Below are positions 17,714 through 26,681 of a stretch of DNA of 46,704 nt, in pieces (position 1 is the first letter of the stretch; the number at the start of each line of letters is the position of its first letter). Below the pieces are notes generated by a model that saw only the letters and a list, made by a program, of their open reading frames with translations, had not been told where the DNA came from and did no database searches. The translations under genes and the position numbers were made by a program. The stretch is taken from NCBI GenBank assembly GCA_030378005.1, contig JAUCGF010000117.1, positions 1 through 46,704 on the forward strand, written 5' to 3'. The DNA comes from Desulfococcaceae bacterium HSG9. GTDB lineage: Bacteria > Desulfobacterota > Desulfobacteria > Desulfobacterales > JAUCGF01.

Positions 17714-18472
17714 ATGAAAACAAAAAAATTACTTAGCGTCTTAGTCTTATTTGTTCTTCTCAGTTGTTTAAGCTTGCCGGTATCGGCTGAAACCCTGGTA
17801 TTTTCCGGTTCCAGTACGGTGCAGAAAAGAATTTTAGAACCTAATATCAAAGCTATACAAGAATCTACCGGCATTCGAGTCGGCATCAAAACCGTCGGCT
17901 CAGGGAGGGGCTTTCAGGATTTGCTTGATGGTAAATTTGTCGCCTCCATCGTCTCCACTTCACTCAAAAATCTTTTAGCTAAAAAAGGTCTGGAAGACGA
18001 CGGCACCTACCGACAGCATACCATCGTTGATGATGTCATCAGTCCTGCGGTGCATGCTTCCAATCCTGTCAACGAATTGAGCTGGGAACAACTAAGGGCT
18101 GTTTTCAGTGGTAAGATTACCAACTGGAAAGATGTTGGCGGCAAGGAAATGCCTATCAAAGTGGTAACCGGCAAACCCAATACGGCCACCCGTAGTGTTT
18201 TTCAAAAGAAAGTGATGAAGGGTCAGGATTTCACCAACAGCGCTACAATAGTGGATCTCTCCCTTTATGAAATTCATTTCATCGGCCGTAATCCGGAAAG
18301 CATCGGTGCGGTATCCCATGCTTTGATTGCGCATTCCGATAAGCTGAAAGCTGTTAAAACCAAACGCATCGTGCGCCCTCTGGCAATTATTACCAAAGGC
18401 GACCCGACTCCGGAGGTACAAAAAGTTATTGACTTTCTGAAAACCCCGGAAGCACAAAATAACTTTCAGTAA
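17714..18472 (+). CDS. PstS-like periplasmic substrate-binding protein
   Basis: 252 residues with a clear Sec signal peptide (KKLLSVLVLFVLLSCLSLPVSA, cleavage after VSA) and the phosphate-binding-protein fold signature FSGSSTVQKRILEP near the mature N-terminus. GSGRGFQDLLDGK and AVFSGKITNWKDVGG are typical of the PBP_like_2/PstS family. A good AAGGAG precedes the ATG. No pstCAB transporter genes follow, so it may serve as a stand-alone binding or sensory protein. It is smaller than canonical PstS (~330-350 residues). The ligand could be phosphate or another oxyanion. Confidence 0.85.
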   Translation: MKTKKLLSVLVLFVLLSCLSLPVSAETLVFSGSSTVQKRILEPNIKAIQESTGIRVGIKTVGSGRGFQDLLDGKFVASIVSTSLKNLLAKKGLEDDGTYRQHTIVDDVISPAVHASNPVNELSWEQLRAVFSGKITNWKDVGGKEMPIKVVTGKPNTATRSVFQKKVMKGQDFTNSATIVDLSLYEIHFIGRNPESIGAVSHALIAHSDKLKAVKTKRIVRPLAIITKGDPTPEVQKVIDFLKTPEAQNNFQ

Positions 18473-18722
18473 GGATCTCGTCAGTTACAAGTTTTAAATT
18501 TCAAGTTTCAAGTTATTTTGTAACTCTCTGCCCGAATCCGATATCGCATTGAAACTCACAAAATTTGTGTCATTTTTTCACTTTCAATGCCTGATTGGAT
18601 AATGGCAATAGTTTACAAGAACTTATGACTGACGAGTAAGGATCGGTAAATGGGAAATATCTAAAAAAAACGGCAGGGAGTGCAAAAATTAAGCGCATTT
18701 GTATAAAAATTAAGGATATCAA

Positions 18723-19232
18723 ATGATGCGAACACTTTGCCACTATGCCTTTGCTGTCTTGTCAGTCGCTGCCGGTTCGATGATTTGCGGAACCGTTCTG
18801 GGAATTATTGTGCGCTTTGTCAGCATTGAATATCTTTATGTGGTTCGTAATGTTCCATACAAAGAATTGTTCTCAGGTGTGACCGGCGCTGCGCATTATG
18901 GCATGTCGCATGGCTTTCGCGGCGGCCTTTTTCTGGGTGCTTTACTTGGGTTTGCCGCAATCAGAAGCGTCCGAAAAATAGCACCGGTTCGTGATTTGTT
19001 GATAACCGCAGCCATCGTGCCGGCAACTACCGGTGTGTACGCACTAATTGGAAGCGTGGGCGCTTATACCGCCGCCAGACTCACCGGCCCGTTTCTGCCT
19101 GAACATATCGCTTTGCAGATAGGAAGCCCGTATCGGGTATTGTGCGGCTACGGTCTGGAGTATGGTGCTGCGACAGGTGCTATCATATCAACACTTGTAA
19201 TGGCTGTATGGGTATGGTGCCGCCGTGGCTGA
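18723..19232 (+). CDS. small integral membrane protein of unknown function
   Basis: 169 residues with about four hydrophobic segments (near 5-30, 65-80, 90-115, 145-165) and glycine-rich loops such as GAAHYGMSHGFRGGLFLGALLG. I do not recognise the family. Its stop codon overlaps the possible GTG start of the next gene (19225), so the two are probably co-transcribed. A half GGAGTGCAAA repeat lies upstream near 18675. Confidence 0.7.
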   Translation: MMRTLCHYAFAVLSVAAGSMICGTVLGIIVRFVSIEYLYVVRNVPYKELFSGVTGAAHYGMSHGFRGGLFLGALLGFAAIRSVRKIAPVRDLLITAAIVPATTGVYALIGSVGAYTAARLTGPFLPEHIALQIGSPYRVLCGYGLEYGAATGAIISTLVMAVWVWCRRG

Positions 19233-19254
19233 AAACTGCTTTGAAAAAACTTAT

Positions 19255-20043
19255 ATGTTCGTTTTTTTCTGTTCAGCGATTGTTCTGTCAGTTTTTGTCT
19301 GTGCCTGTAGCGGTTTTAACGGTTACAGAACACTGGCTACCCAAGATAGCAAATCGGAATATATCAGTATCGGTTCAGGAACCCCTGTGATCGTTTTTGA
19401 AAATGGTATGGGCGTGACAATGGACACATGGGACGCTCTCTTCCGTCAGCTTGGGCATCGGCACCGGCTTTTTGCCTATAATCGTCCGGGATATGGAGGA
19501 AGTTATACGCATCCACCCTTGAAAAAGGCCGTGGATATAGCAGAAGAACTAAGAAACATTCTAAAAAAAACCGGCCATCATCCGCCATATATTCTGGTTG
19601 GTCACTCAATGGGGGGAATCTATATCAATCTGTTTGCCAGAATGTATCCTCATGAAGTCAAAGGAGTCGTTTTCATTGATTCCAGCCATCCGGAACAGTA
19701 CGCCTATCAAAAAAAACATGATCCTTGGTTTGAGATCGGTAAATTTGCGGTTCAAGGAAAAGACACCGCTTATGAGTTTGGATTCATGGAAACTATCGAG
19801 AAAGAATTCATACAGGCCGGACAATTTCCTCAAATTCCTTTAATAGTGCTTACATCAGGAAAAACCGAGATGGCGGAGTCGGCCAAAACGCGTTTACAAT
19901 GGCTTCGGTTTCAAGATGATTTGGCCTCATTATCTAAAATGTCAGAACACCGGATTGTGAAAAATAGCGGTCATTTTATTTATATTGATCAACGGGAAGT
20001 TGTTATCAAGGCGATACGAAAGGTAGTGAATAGGGTGAGGTGA
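19255..20043 (+). CDS. alpha/beta hydrolase, membrane-anchored or lipoprotein
   Basis: From ATG 19255 the protein is 262 residues and begins with a hydrophobic signal (MFVFFCSAIVLSVFVCACSG) that ends in a cysteine-rich lipobox-like stretch. An in-frame GTG at 19225 overlaps the previous gene and would add ten residues. The hydrolase fold is clear: VIVFENGMGV, then YNRPGYGGS, the nucleophile elbow VGHSMGG, GVVFIDSSHP and the histidine in NSGHFIYID. The substrate is unknown; esterase or lipase-like activity is likely. It is the last gene of a short plus-strand pair, convergent with the cyclophilin gene. Confidence 0.85.
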   Translation: MFVFFCSAIVLSVFVCACSGFNGYRTLATQDSKSEYISIGSGTPVIVFENGMGVTMDTWDALFRQLGHRHRLFAYNRPGYGGSYTHPPLKKAVDIAEELRNILKKTGHHPPYILVGHSMGGIYINLFARMYPHEVKGVVFIDSSHPEQYAYQKKHDPWFEIGKFAVQGKDTAYEFGFMETIEKEFIQAGQFPQIPLIVLTSGKTEMAESAKTRLQWLRFQDDLASLSKMSEHRIVKNSGHFIYIDQREVVIKAIRKVVNRVR

Positions 20044-20125
20044 TTATCGAGGAGTGCTGATATTCGGTAGCGGGCAAATAGTAAATTTGGCTGTCAACTT
20101 CCCTGCTTTGATATGGATTGGGACA

Positions 20126-20188
20126 AAAAATCGGGTTTCTGAAGCGAAAAAATTATGGGAATTAGAATGTCCGGAAAACCCGATTTTT
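20126..20188. terminator. inverted repeat between convergent genes
   Basis: AAAAATCGGGTTT (20126-20138) and AAACCCGATTTTT (20176-20188) are exact reverse complements with a ~37-base loop. The T-run after the right arm and A-run before the left arm fit a bidirectional terminator between the hydrolase and cyclophilin genes. A related AAATCGGATTTTT hairpin occurs at 46224. Confidence 0.55.
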
Positions 20189-20223
20189 AAGTTATTCTAT
20201 TTTATATTAGAAGTCCTGAGTGT

Positions 20224-20802
20224 CTATAACTGCCCGCAATCGACGATAGTCACTTTCTTTTGCGGACGACCGCTGCCTGAGCCTACGGCCTCAATTTTTT
20301 TAACCACCTCAAGCCCATCCGTCACTTTGCCGAACACAACATGTTTGCCATCAAGCCATCCCGTTTTAACTGTGGTAATAAAAAACTGGGAACCGTTTGT
20401 ATTAGGCCCCGCATTTGCCATGGATAAGATTCCCGGTTCAGTGTGTTTCAGTTTGAAATTTTCATCAGGAAACTTGTGACCATAGATTGATTTTCCACCG
20501 GTCCCATTGTGATTCGTAAAATCACCACCCTGAATCATAAATTGGGGAATGACTCGGTGAAAACCGCTTCCCTTAAAACCAAAACCTTGCTGATGCGTAC
20601 ACAACTGCCGAAAATTTTCGGCTGTTTTCGGTGTTACATCGGCAAACAGTTCAATTACAATTCGTCCGGCAGCTTCCTCGCCGATCTGCACGTCCAAAAA
20701 AACTTTGGGATTCCCTTTTTCTTCACCAAGCGCGCTGTCTGTAATGGGCGCGCTTAACGCCACAACCGCACCAAGCAACAATCCTTTGCAAACTGATGTC
20801 AT
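20224..20802 (-). CDS. exported cyclophilin-type peptidyl-prolyl isomerase
   Basis: 192 residues with an N-terminal signal sequence ([13 protein letters not shown]...) and a complete cyclophilin domain. The active-site block [16 protein letters not shown] holds the catalytic arginine, phenylalanine and glutamine, followed by [13 protein letters not shown] and [11 protein letters not shown]. It speeds proline cis-trans isomerisation during folding of periplasmic proteins. It starts at ATG 20802 with AAGGAG nine bases upstream. Unlike most PpiA proteins (~190 residues) nothing is missing. It is monocistronic and divergent from cobQ. Confidence 0.93.
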   Translation of the reverse strand: MTSVCKGLLLGAVVALSAPITDSALGEEKGNPKVFLDVQIGEEAAGRIVIELFADVTPKTAENFRQLCTHQQGFGFKGSGFHRVIPQFMIQGGDFTNHNGTGGKSIYGHKFPDENFKLKHTEPGILSMANAGPNTNGSQFFITTVKTGWLDGKHVVFGKVTDGLEVVKKIEAVGSGSGRPQKKVTIVDCGQL

Positions 20803-21065
20803 TTTTTGCTCCTTTTCAAATTTTTACACTTCATCTACGATGTCCCTGTGCAAAACCTTTTATTTTGCAAGGCATCTCATTAAAATTGACAATTAAATTT
20901 CAAATACCAAATCCGCCCTTCTTATGCAATACATTATTTTCACAATCAAGGGTTGATTTTGCACGATATCGTTTTTTTATTGCTTAAACACTTATGTGGT
21001 GATATAAAAACCGATTTTAAATGAAGGTGTCGTTAATCTCAGAATATAAACGATTGTGATTACAG

Positions 21066-22562
21066 ATGAAAAAAGATACAAAAGCGCACTGTTTGGCGGT
21101 TTTCGGAACAGGCTCCGATGTAGGCAAAAGCGTGATTGTCACCGCACTTTGCCGTTGGTTTGTCAATAAGGGATTGCGCGTGGCACCATTTAAAGCGCAA
21201 AATATGTCAAACAACTCCGGGGTTACACCTGAAGGATTGGAAATGGGACGTGCTCAGATTGTGCAGGCCGAAGCTTCCAAAATTCCGCCCCATGTGGATA
21301 TGAATCCCATTTTACTTAAACCCACCAGTGATGTCGGCGCTCAAGTCGTCTTGTTGGGTGAAGCCGTCCGTAATAGCACTGCCAGTGAATATCATCAGGA
21401 AAAAAAATTTCTGTTCGCCCAAACGTGCGCCGCCCTGGATCGGCTGCGGGGAAAGTATGACCTGATCGTCATCGAAGGTGCCGGTTCGTGTGCCGAAGTC
21501 AATTTGATGGAGCATGATATCGTCAATTTTCGTATTGCCGAATACGCCGATGCACCTGTAATCCTGGTTGCGGACATCCATCGCGGCGGTGTTTTTGCCC
21601 AGTTAGTCGGTACGTTGGCATGTCTTGATCCATCCCTGCAAAAACAGGTGGCCGGTTTGCTTATCAACCGCTTCAGAGGTGATTTATCTCTATTTGAAGA
21701 GGGTGCGCAATGGATTGAGCAAAAAACCCACAAAAAAATGTTGGGTATTCTGCCGTGGTATCATCATATCACCATTGAGGCGGAAGATTCCGTGGTACTT
21801 GAAAAACCGGCTGCACTGAGTTCTCAAATTGAGGGCCAGCCTGCCATTGCGGTGATTCGGCTTCCCCATATTTCTAATTTCACAGATTTTGAACCGCTTT
21901 TGGCAATAGATGGTCTGAATCTGGTTTATCTCGAAAAAGCGCAATCATTGAACGCTTTTAAAGCGGTGATTTTGCCTGGTTCCAAAAATACACGCTTTGA
22001 TTTAGAGTGGCTGCATTCCAATGGATGGGCTGATCGTTTTAAAGACTACGCCCAAAACAACGGCCATATCTTCGGTGTATGCGGCGGTTATCAAATGATG
22101 GGCGCGGTCGTGAATGATCCTCATGGATTGGAAGGCGCTCCGGGCAGCACGCCCGGATTGGCGCTGCTTCCCGTAGAAACGACCTTGGAAGCACCCAAAA
22201 CCACCACGCGCACCTCTTTTAATTGGGAACAGATTGCCGGTGCCGGGTATGAAATTCACATGGGGCAAACCAAACGGCTTTCAGGAAAACCCCTTTTTTG
22301 TGTTACCGAACGCAACAATACGCCGATAGAGGCCGAAGATGGCTGCGTGGTCAATGATTCTCGTATTATGGGCGGTTATATTCATGGCTTATTCGATACG
22401 CCCGCAATTATCCGTCGATGGTTGGATACCATCGGTCTTAAAGATGTCAAGATTCCTGAAACAGAGGGATTGGCTGCGCGTGATAAGCAATATGATCTTT
22501 TGGCCGATCATTTTGAAAAGCATATTAATACGGACTTTATTTTTAAATTAATGGAAATGTGA
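21066..22562 (+). CDS. cobQ: cobyric acid synthase
   Basis: 498 residues. CobQ amidates four side chains of adenosylcobyrinic a,c-diamide using glutamine and ATP, giving cobyric acid. The N-terminal dethiobiotin-synthetase-like domain has FGTGSDVGKSVIVTALCR (P-loop) and PFKAQNMSNNS. The C-terminal glutamine amidotransferase has GVCGGYQMMG with the nucleophilic cysteine near residue 339, and GGYIHGLFD with the histidine near 439. Length matches the family. It opens the cobamide operon. The ribosome binding site is weak, and no cobalamin riboswitch is visible in the ~260 bases upstream. Confidence 0.96.
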   Translation: MKKDTKAHCLAVFGTGSDVGKSVIVTALCRWFVNKGLRVAPFKAQNMSNNSGVTPEGLEMGRAQIVQAEASKIPPHVDMNPILLKPTSDVGAQVVLLGEAVRNSTASEYHQEKKFLFAQTCAALDRLRGKYDLIVIEGAGSCAEVNLMEHDIVNFRIAEYADAPVILVADIHRGGVFAQLVGTLACLDPSLQKQVAGLLINRFRGDLSLFEEGAQWIEQKTHKKMLGILPWYHHITIEAEDSVVLEKPAALSSQIEGQPAIAVIRLPHISNFTDFEPLLAIDGLNLVYLEKAQSLNAFKAVILPGSKNTRFDLEWLHSNGWADRFKDYAQNNGHIFGVCGGYQMMGAVVNDPHGLEGAPGSTPGLALLPVETTLEAPKTTTRTSFNWEQIAGAGYEIHMGQTKRLSGKPLFCVTERNNTPIEAEDGCVVNDSRIMGGYIHGLFDTPAIIRRWLDTIGLKDVKIPETEGLAARDKQYDLLADHFEKHINTDFIFKLMEM

Positions 22563-22586
22563 ATGAATTCATTGCAGGAGTGTTAA

Positions 22587-22835
22587 ATGAACACATCAGC
22601 TATAAAGAAAATGGAAATCATAAATTCACTTTCTCTTGTTCCTGGCAGCAGCCTTGATAAGATTAAAGAATATATTGATGCGCTCATGGCTGAATCAGAT
22701 ATATCGCAACCCAACAACATCAGCTTGAAAGGCATCTGGAAGGATAAAGGATTTAATAAAATTACCGATTTTGATGCGGAATTGAAAGAGATCAGGCAGC
22801 AATTGGGAAATTCCATTCTCGAAAGAAAGTGCTGA
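22587..22835 (+). CDS. putative antitoxin paired with a PIN-domain protein
   Basis: 82 residues, with a good GGAG binding site before ATG. It is rich in charged residues, with a helical N-terminal part (LDKIKEYIDALM) and a tail IRQQLG. It resembles the DUF2281-like or Phd-unrelated small antitoxins that precede PIN toxins. I infer its role from position: it ends one base before the next gene and is the right size. The fold is not otherwise recognisable. Confidence 0.65.
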   Translation: MNTSAIKKMEIINSLSLVPGSSLDKIKEYIDALMAESDISQPNNISLKGIWKDKGFNKITDFDAELKEIRQQLGNSILERKC

Positions 22836-22836
22836 C

Positions 22837-23232
22837 GTGCGATATTTACTTGGTACGGTTGCTCTTGTTCGACATTTTACAGGCAAAGGCAAGATCGGAG
22901 AAAGAGCTTCTCATATCCTGGACAACATTGAATATAACGAAAATAGGGATGAATTCGTGATCTCAGTTATCAGCTTAATGGAAGTTATGTATCTTGCTGA
23001 AAAAAATCGAATTGAAATCAACCTTTCAGAGACAATTGATGTTATAGAATCCTCCTCAAAATACACAATTGCAAATCTTAATCCTGACATTCTTAGAGTC
23101 GCGGAATCCACAGCTTTTTATGAACTGCATGACAGATTGATTCTTGCCACAGCAAAATGGTTGGGAATAAAGATTATTTCAAGCGATGGTAAATTTGACT
23201 CTGTCGAAGGTGTTAATGTTGTATGGGATTGA
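22837..23232 (+). CDS. PIN-domain protein, VapC-like toxin (first acidic residue altered)
   Basis: 131 residues starting at GTG, one base after the antitoxin stop. The PIN fold is shown by the N-terminal YLLGTVALVRHFTGKGKIG, SVISLMEVMYLAEK, HDRLILATAKWLGIKIISSDGKF. PIN nucleases use about four acidic residues. The first normally sits in YLLDT, but here it is Gly (GGT instead of GAT, a single-base change), while the SVISLMEV glutamate, HDR and SDGKFD aspartates remain. VapC toxins cleave RNA and are held inactive by the antitoxin. The change suggests weakened or lost activity. The pair is inserted between cobQ and cobU. Confidence 0.82.
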   Translation: MRYLLGTVALVRHFTGKGKIGERASHILDNIEYNENRDEFVISVISLMEVMYLAEKNRIEINLSETIDVIESSSKYTIANLNPDILRVAESTAFYELHDRLILATAKWLGIKIISSDGKFDSVEGVNVVWD

Positions 23233-23300
23233 AAATTTAACCAGGCAGATTACATGCAAAGTGTTTTTTGCATGAATATGCCGTCTAAAGGAGCATCGCT

Positions 23301-23852
23301 GTGCATAAAACCATATTGATTATTGGCGGTTGCCGGAGTGGTAAAAGTCGATACGCGCTGGAATTGGCCGAAAGTCTGAAAACAGATAACAAACTTTTCA
23401 TCGCCACCTGCGTCCCTTATGATGATGAGATGAAAAAACGGGTCGAACGCCACCAGCGCGAACGCAGTGATGATTGGCATACTTTGGAAATTCCTTTGAA
23501 ACTGCCGGAAGCCATACAGGAACACAGCCTCAAAAACGATTTGATTCTAATTGATTGCCTCACGCTCTGGATTACCAATCTGTTAATGGAAACAGATAAT
23601 CCGGATTCTGTCACAACGGCAGCTCTGCACCTGCAAACCGCTCTTGAAAAATCCCGCTGCCCGGTGATTTTGGTGGCCAACGAAGTGGGTGCCGGTATTG
23701 TGCCGGAAAACCTCCTGGCGCGGCAATTCAGAGATGCCGCCGGGCAAACCAATCAACAAATAGCGGCATGTGCGGATAGAGTCGTATGGATGGTTGCTGG
23801 AATTCCCGTAACTGTGAAACCGATGTACAGTAACCCGAAACCCGTTATTTGA
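23301..23852 (+). CDS. cobU: adenosylcobinamide kinase / adenosylcobinamide-phosphate guanylyltransferase
   Basis: 183 residues, the usual CobU length. It has the P-loop IIGGCRSGKSRYALELAE, the RHQRERSDDWHTLE block that carries the guanylated histidine region, LIDCLTLWITNLL and the family tail NEVGAGIVPENLLARQFRD followed by QTNQQIAA. It phosphorylates adenosylcobinamide and then forms adenosylcobinamide-GDP, the donor for CobS. It starts at GTG 23301 with AAAGGAG in front. The TGA stop is 8 bases before the cobS start. Confidence 0.95.
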   Translation: MHKTILIIGGCRSGKSRYALELAESLKTDNKLFIATCVPYDDEMKKRVERHQRERSDDWHTLEIPLKLPEAIQEHSLKNDLILIDCLTLWITNLLMETDNPDSVTTAALHLQTALEKSRCPVILVANEVGAGIVPENLLARQFRDAAGQTNQQIAACADRVVWMVAGIPVTVKPMYSNPKPVI

Positions 23853-23860
23853 CACCTTTC

Positions 23861-24589
23861 ATGCAACATCTTAAAGCAGCCTTCCAATTTATCACTATCC
23901 TGCCGGTGGGAAAACCCGCAGATTTCCAACCTCGCCGGATGATTCCCTATTTTCCCATTGTCGGGCTTATTCTGGGAATGATGACAGCACTTTTTGATCT
24001 GGCAGTGTCACAATTGTGGCCCCCTGGGGTAGCGGCTCTGCTTGATGTTATCTTTTTAATCATTATCACCGGTGCTTTTCATCTGGATGGTTTAGGGGAT
24101 GCGGCCGATGGCCTTTACGGCCAGCGCTCTCTTGAAAAAGCACTGGCGATTATGAAAGACAGCCGGATCGGTGCAATGGGACTGGTAGCGATTATTTGCG
24201 GCCTAAGTGTAAAATGGGCCGGCATTGCCGAATTAGACAGCCATCGCAGCTTATGGCTGATCATTATCCCGGCCTACTCTCGTGGAAGTATGCTGTTCGG
24301 TTTGCGATTTTTACCTTACGGACGCCCTGATGGCGGTACCGGGATGGATTTTTTTGATTCGCCGCTGCCTCTTCGGGCCTTTAGCGGTCTTTTAATTCCA
24401 TTGCTTTTGTCCCTCTTTTTGGGATGGCGCGGAATCGGAATCAATCTGTTTTTCATACTGCTGACAGGTGCGATTCTTTATTATTATAAGAAAAAATTGG
24501 GATGTATTACTGGCGATATGTTAGGTGCGATGGGTGAAGTGATCGAAGCGACGCTTTTTTTACTGGTAACAGCAGGTGCAATGACATGA
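23861..24589 (+). CDS. cobS: adenosylcobinamide-GDP ribazoletransferase (cobalamin synthase)
   Basis: 243 residues from ATG 23861 (an overlapping TTG at 23849 would add four). This integral membrane enzyme joins adenosylcobinamide-GDP with alpha-ribazole. Family blocks are FQFITILPVGKP, the metal-binding GAFHLDGLGDAADGLYG, and MKDSRIGAMG. Several membrane helices follow. It overlaps the next gene by four bases (ATGA), indicating translational coupling. Confidence 0.95.
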   Translation: MQHLKAAFQFITILPVGKPADFQPRRMIPYFPIVGLILGMMTALFDLAVSQLWPPGVAALLDVIFLIIITGAFHLDGLGDAADGLYGQRSLEKALAIMKDSRIGAMGLVAIICGLSVKWAGIAELDSHRSLWLIIIPAYSRGSMLFGLRFLPYGRPDGGTGMDFFDSPLPLRAFSGLLIPLLLSLFLGWRGIGINLFFILLTGAILYYYKKKLGCITGDMLGAMGEVIEATLFLLVTAGAMT

Positions 24590-25659
24590 TTATCGGACAC
24601 GGCGGAAATATTGATGTGACCGCCAAGCGTATTGGCTGCCTGCCATACGAAATTATTGATATGAGCAGCAACATCAACCCGTTGGGAACCATGCCCGGAC
24701 TGCTTGATTTTCTGAAACAAAACATCGCCTGTGCCAGTGTTTTGCCGGAAGCGGACGCTGGTGCGGTGCAACTGGCATTTGCCCGGCGTTACGATGTTAA
24801 TTCGCGCCAAGTGCTGGCCGGTAATGGCGTCACGCAGTTTATTTACGCCCTTCCGCTGGTACTGAAAACCAAGCGTGCGCTCATTTTAGGGCCGACCTAC
24901 GCTGATTATGCCGATGCTTGCAAAATGCAAGGCGCTGTTTACGAATATTGCCACACTCTGGCATCCGAACAATTTCAGTATAATCCTGATAAAATCGATC
25001 AATATTTGCGCCGTTCGGACACTGTTTTTATATGCAATCCTAACAATCCTACGGGTACCATGATTCCTAAAACCACGCTGATAAAGCTGTGTCAGGAATA
25101 TCCTGACATCCGCTTTGTAGTTGATGAGTCTTACCTCCCGTTTGTATCTAATGGCGAACAGGAAAGCATGCTTGGCACTGGTCTTACGAATGTGATTGTT
25201 TTTAATTCCATGTCCAAAATATTTGCCGTTCCGGGTTTGCGCATCGGATTTATGGTTGCAGCGCCGTCTGTGATTCAAAAATTTCAACAGCACTGGCCTC
25301 CCTGGAGTGTGAACAGTTTGGCGCAAAAAGCGATTTTATGGTTAATGCAGCGCAAAGATGCCACCGATAGTTTTATCCGTCAGACTGTTCGATTTGTTCT
25401 GACTGAAAAAGAGCAGTTTGCGGCGTTGTTAAAAGATAATACCAGCATCCGCCAGTTTCCCAGCAGCACCGGTTTTATGTTGGCTCAAATCAATGGGAAC
25501 AAAACAGCCGCCGATGTCAGTGCAAAGTTACTCCAACATAAAATTCTGATTCGTAATTGCGCCAACTTTGAAGGTCTTTCAGAGAACTATTTCCGGGTTG
25601 CGCTAAAATCAGCGCCGGTGAATCGGATACTGGCTGAAGGGTTGTCTGCGTTGACTTAA
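24586..25659 (+). CDS. cobD: threonine-phosphate decarboxylase (PLP aminotransferase fold)
   Basis: 357 residues of the class I/II aminotransferase fold. It has GNGVTQFIYALP, CNPNNPTGTMI, VVDESYLPF and the PLP-lysine block NSMSKIFAVPGLRIGF. Histidinol-phosphate aminotransferases look similar, but the position between cobS and cbiB makes the CobD role (L-threonine-3-phosphate to (R)-1-amino-2-propanol phosphate) the best reading. That product is the aminopropanol linker added by CbiB. Symbol use follows Salmonella. Confidence 0.9.
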   Translation: MIIGHGGNIDVTAKRIGCLPYEIIDMSSNINPLGTMPGLLDFLKQNIACASVLPEADAGAVQLAFARRYDVNSRQVLAGNGVTQFIYALPLVLKTKRALILGPTYADYADACKMQGAVYEYCHTLASEQFQYNPDKIDQYLRRSDTVFICNPNNPTGTMIPKTTLIKLCQEYPDIRFVVDESYLPFVSNGEQESMLGTGLTNVIVFNSMSKIFAVPGLRIGFMVAAPSVIQKFQQHWPPWSVNSLAQKAILWLMQRKDATDSFIRQTVRFVLTEKEQFAALLKDNTSIRQFPSSTGFMLAQINGNKTAADVSAKLLQHKILIRNCANFEGLSENYFRVALKSAPVNRILAEGLSALT

Positions 25660-25671
25660 TTGCCTGTTGAT

Positions 25672-25698
25672 GTCGGGTTACGCTATCGCTAACCCGAC
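25672..25698. repeat. small palindrome GTCGGGTTA-...-TAACCCGAC
   Basis: Nine-base arms flank a CGCTATCGC loop, followed by CTAC. A near-identical unit (with GCGCAGCG as loop) lies at 45122-45149. This is a widespread kind of bacterial intergenic palindrome. Here it separates cobD from cbiB within the operon. Confidence 0.8.
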
Positions 25699-25733
25699 CT
25701 ACTGATAAATAATCACCGGGAATCGTGTTTGCT

Positions 25734-26672
25734 ATGGAAATACCAATCCTTTTCGCCGCCTTTATATTAGATTTGATATTAGGCGATCCACACAAGTTGC
25801 CACATCCGGTGCGCTGGATGGGTAACGCGATAATCGCTTTGGAGCCGTATTGCCGATCATTACCCTGGCGCCTTACCCTGTCAGGCGCGCTCTTCGCCAG
25901 TGTGCTTATCGGAGGCACATGGTGTATCACCTTTCTGGTTGTTACGATTTCGGAACAGATTCATCCGGGTTTGGGTGTTTTTATAAAAATTATTCTGATC
26001 TATTATTGCATTTCGGCCAGTTCATTGGCATCCGCAGCCAAAGACGTGGTCAACACGCTACAACAGCAAGGTTTGGGGGCCGGCAGACAAAAGGTGGCCA
26101 TGATTATCGGTCGGGATGTGGCGTCACTTTCCGCTAACGGCGTGAAACGCGGATGTGTTGAAACTGTGGCGGAAAACCTGGTGGACGGCGTGATCGCACC
26201 GCTTTTTTTCGCGGCTATCGGCGGCGCGCCTTTGGCCGCAGCCTACAAAATGGTCAACACGTTGGATTCCATGGTGGGGTATAAAAATGAAACATACTGC
26301 GATTTTGGCAAAGCGTCCGCGCGTATAGATGATATAGCCAACTACATTCCGGCCCGCCTTGCGATTCCGATCATCGCGCTGGCAGCACAAGTGTTGGCCG
26401 CCAAGGGGCGAAACGCCATTACCACCGCTGTTGCGGAAGGTGCCAATCACAGCAGCCCCAATGCCGGTTATGCTGAAGCGGCCTTTGCCGGTGTGTTAGG
26501 CGTTCGGCTAAACGGGCCGAATTACTACGGCGGGAAACGCGTGGATAAACCTTATATCGGCATCCGATTTTCTCTTAAAACAGATAGCCGGCATATCCGG
26601 CAAGCCTGCGATTTGATGTTCCTATCTTCCCTATTATGGGTCAGTCTCTTGACAATCATTGAAATATTATAA
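25734..26672 (+). CDS. cbiB: adenosylcobinamide-phosphate synthase
   Basis: 312 residues from ATG 25734 (the in-frame GTG at 25725 is an alternative). CbiB/CobD-type enzymes are integral membrane proteins that attach aminopropanol (phosphate) to adenosylcobyric acid. Seen are LDLILGDPHKLPHPVRWMG at the N-terminus, MIIGRDVASLS, ETVAENLVDGVIAPLF, YKMVNTLDSMVGYKN, and NAGYAEAAFAGVLGVRLNGP, all family blocks, with several membrane helices. It ends 9 bases before cbiR. Confidence 0.95.
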   Translation: MEIPILFAAFILDLILGDPHKLPHPVRWMGNAIIALEPYCRSLPWRLTLSGALFASVLIGGTWCITFLVVTISEQIHPGLGVFIKIILIYYCISASSLASAAKDVVNTLQQQGLGAGRQKVAMIIGRDVASLSANGVKRGCVETVAENLVDGVIAPLFFAAIGGAPLAAAYKMVNTLDSMVGYKNETYCDFGKASARIDDIANYIPARLAIPIIALAAQVLAAKGRNAITTAVAEGANHSSPNAGYAEAAFAGVLGVRLNGPNYYGGKRVDKPYIGIRFSLKTDSRHIRQACDLMFLSSLLWVSLLTIIEIL

Positions 26673-26681
26673 GGAATAAAA

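Noticed and set aside
20803..21065. Cobalamin riboswitch upstream of cobQ
   Set aside because: I looked for the B12-box and paired elements in the ~260 bases before cobQ and saw none; the stretch is AT-rich without the conserved core.
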